DNA from: an uncultured Lachnospiraceae bacterium
Lineage (GTDB): Bacteria; Bacillota; Clostridia; Lachnospirales; Lachnospiraceae
DNA length: 5,908 nucleotides
NCBI GenBank assembly: GCA_946537585.1
Contig: CAMNFX010000092.1
Span: forward strand, 1-5,908
Direction: 5' to 3'
Shown: positions 5,662 to 5,908 of the stretch, piece by piece
Position numbering within the stretch: position 1 is the first letter of the stretch
How the letters are laid out: each line of letters begins with the position of its first letter
The notes under the pieces: model-generated
Database searches by the model: none
What the model saw: the letters and a program-made list of their open reading frames with translations, nothing else
What the model was told of the DNA's origin: nothing
Program-made: the position numbers and the translations under genes

Positions 5662-5669
5662 CCTCCTTA
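5662..5669 (-). promoter_or_regulatory. pheT Shine-Dalgarno containing the pheS stop codon
   Basis: The minus strand reads TAAGGAGG, a full match to the 16S anti-Shine-Dalgarno, 9 nt before the pheT ATG. Its first three bases (5669-5667) are the TAA stop of pheS. A ribosome ending pheS covers this site, so it predicts translational coupling and balanced subunit synthesis. Confidence 0.9.
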
Positions 5670-5908
5670 GAACTGTTTCAGGAAACGATAGTCATTTTCA
5701 TACAGAAGACGCATGTCATCGATCTCATATTTGAGGATGGCAATACGCTCCAGGCCGACGCCGAAGGCAAAGCCGGTATACTCCTCCGGATCGATGCCGC
5801 ACATCTCCAGAACATGCGGATGTACCATACCGCAGCCTAAGATCTCGATCCATCCCTCGCCCTTGCAGAAACGGCAGCCCTTGCCGCCGCACTTGAAGCA
5901 GCTGACGT
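5667..5908 (-). CDS. pheS: Phenylalanyl-tRNA synthetase alpha subunit, C-terminal part (cut by right edge)
   Basis: PheS carries the class II catalytic core of phenylalanyl-tRNA synthetase. The last 79 codons are present, ending in a TAA at 5667-5669. Visible features are a four-cysteine stretch [12 protein letters not shown] (C-x2-C-x4-C-x2-C), then [16 protein letters not shown], class II motif 3 in [14 protein letters not shown], and the typical C-terminus [10 protein letters not shown]. No domain in this part is broken. The start and motifs 1 and 2 lie outside the window to the right. It is the first gene of the pheST operon here, with pheT starting 14 nt after its stop. Any regulatory leader, such as a T-box, would also lie outside. 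Confidence 0.97.
   Translation of the reverse strand, partial: VSCFKCGGKGCRFCKGEGWIEILGCGMVHPHVLEMCGIDPEEYTGFAFGVGLERIAILKYEIDDMRLLYENDYRFLKQF

Noticed and set aside
1..5908. A new defence, mobile or secondary-metabolism system
   Set aside because: The window holds housekeeping genes, one tmRNA and two unknown membrane-protein genes. No nuclease, toxin, transposase, repeat array or biosynthetic enzyme is visible, so no such claim is supported.

Overview
The window looks like ordinary chromosomal DNA from a Gram-positive anaerobe of the Clostridia, most like a Lachnospiraceae-type Firmicute of medium GC. This rests on three things seen in the sequence: strong Shine-Dalgarno sites (including a full UAAGGAGG), a tmRNA tag reading (A)AEDNFAVAA, and the style of the SecG, SmpB and PheS/PheT proteins. 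The exact genus cannot be read from this window.

Layout, left to right. Positions 1-266 (minus strand) hold the first 88 codons of an unrecognised membrane protein that runs off the left edge. Positions 267-502 are a divergent promoter region with a minus-strand promoter, a structured leader and a plus-strand promoter for ssrA. Positions 503-843 (plus) are ssrA, the tmRNA. A perfect 12-bp hairpin with A and T tracts (848-877) then serves as a shared bidirectional terminator. On the minus strand from 913 rightward come an unrecognised 438-aa protein with two C-terminal membrane helices (913-2229), smpB (2289-2759), a terminator-like hairpin (2782-2820), secG (2830-3060) with its own promoter at 3130-3158, pheT (3169-5652), and the last 79 codons of pheS (5667-5908, cut by the right edge). 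Transcription of the minus-strand block therefore runs pheS > pheT, then secG > smpB > 438-aa gene.

The genes belong to core translation and protein export. PheS and PheT form phenylalanyl-tRNA synthetase and are translationally coupled, with the pheS stop codon inside the pheT Shine-Dalgarno. SecG is the small subunit of the SecYEG channel. SmpB and tmRNA form the trans-translation ribosome-rescue pair and lie 1.4 kb apart on opposite strands, converging on the 438-aa gene and the shared terminator. The common Firmicute order secG-rnr-smpB-ssrA is altered: no rnr (RNase R) gene is present, an extra membrane-protein gene is present, and ssrA is on the opposite strand.

No CRISPR array, insertion sequence, phage gene or defence system is visible. 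The least explained items are the 438-aa protein, the structured leader of the left-edge gene, and the secG/smpB hairpin that leaves no room for a separate smpB promoter.
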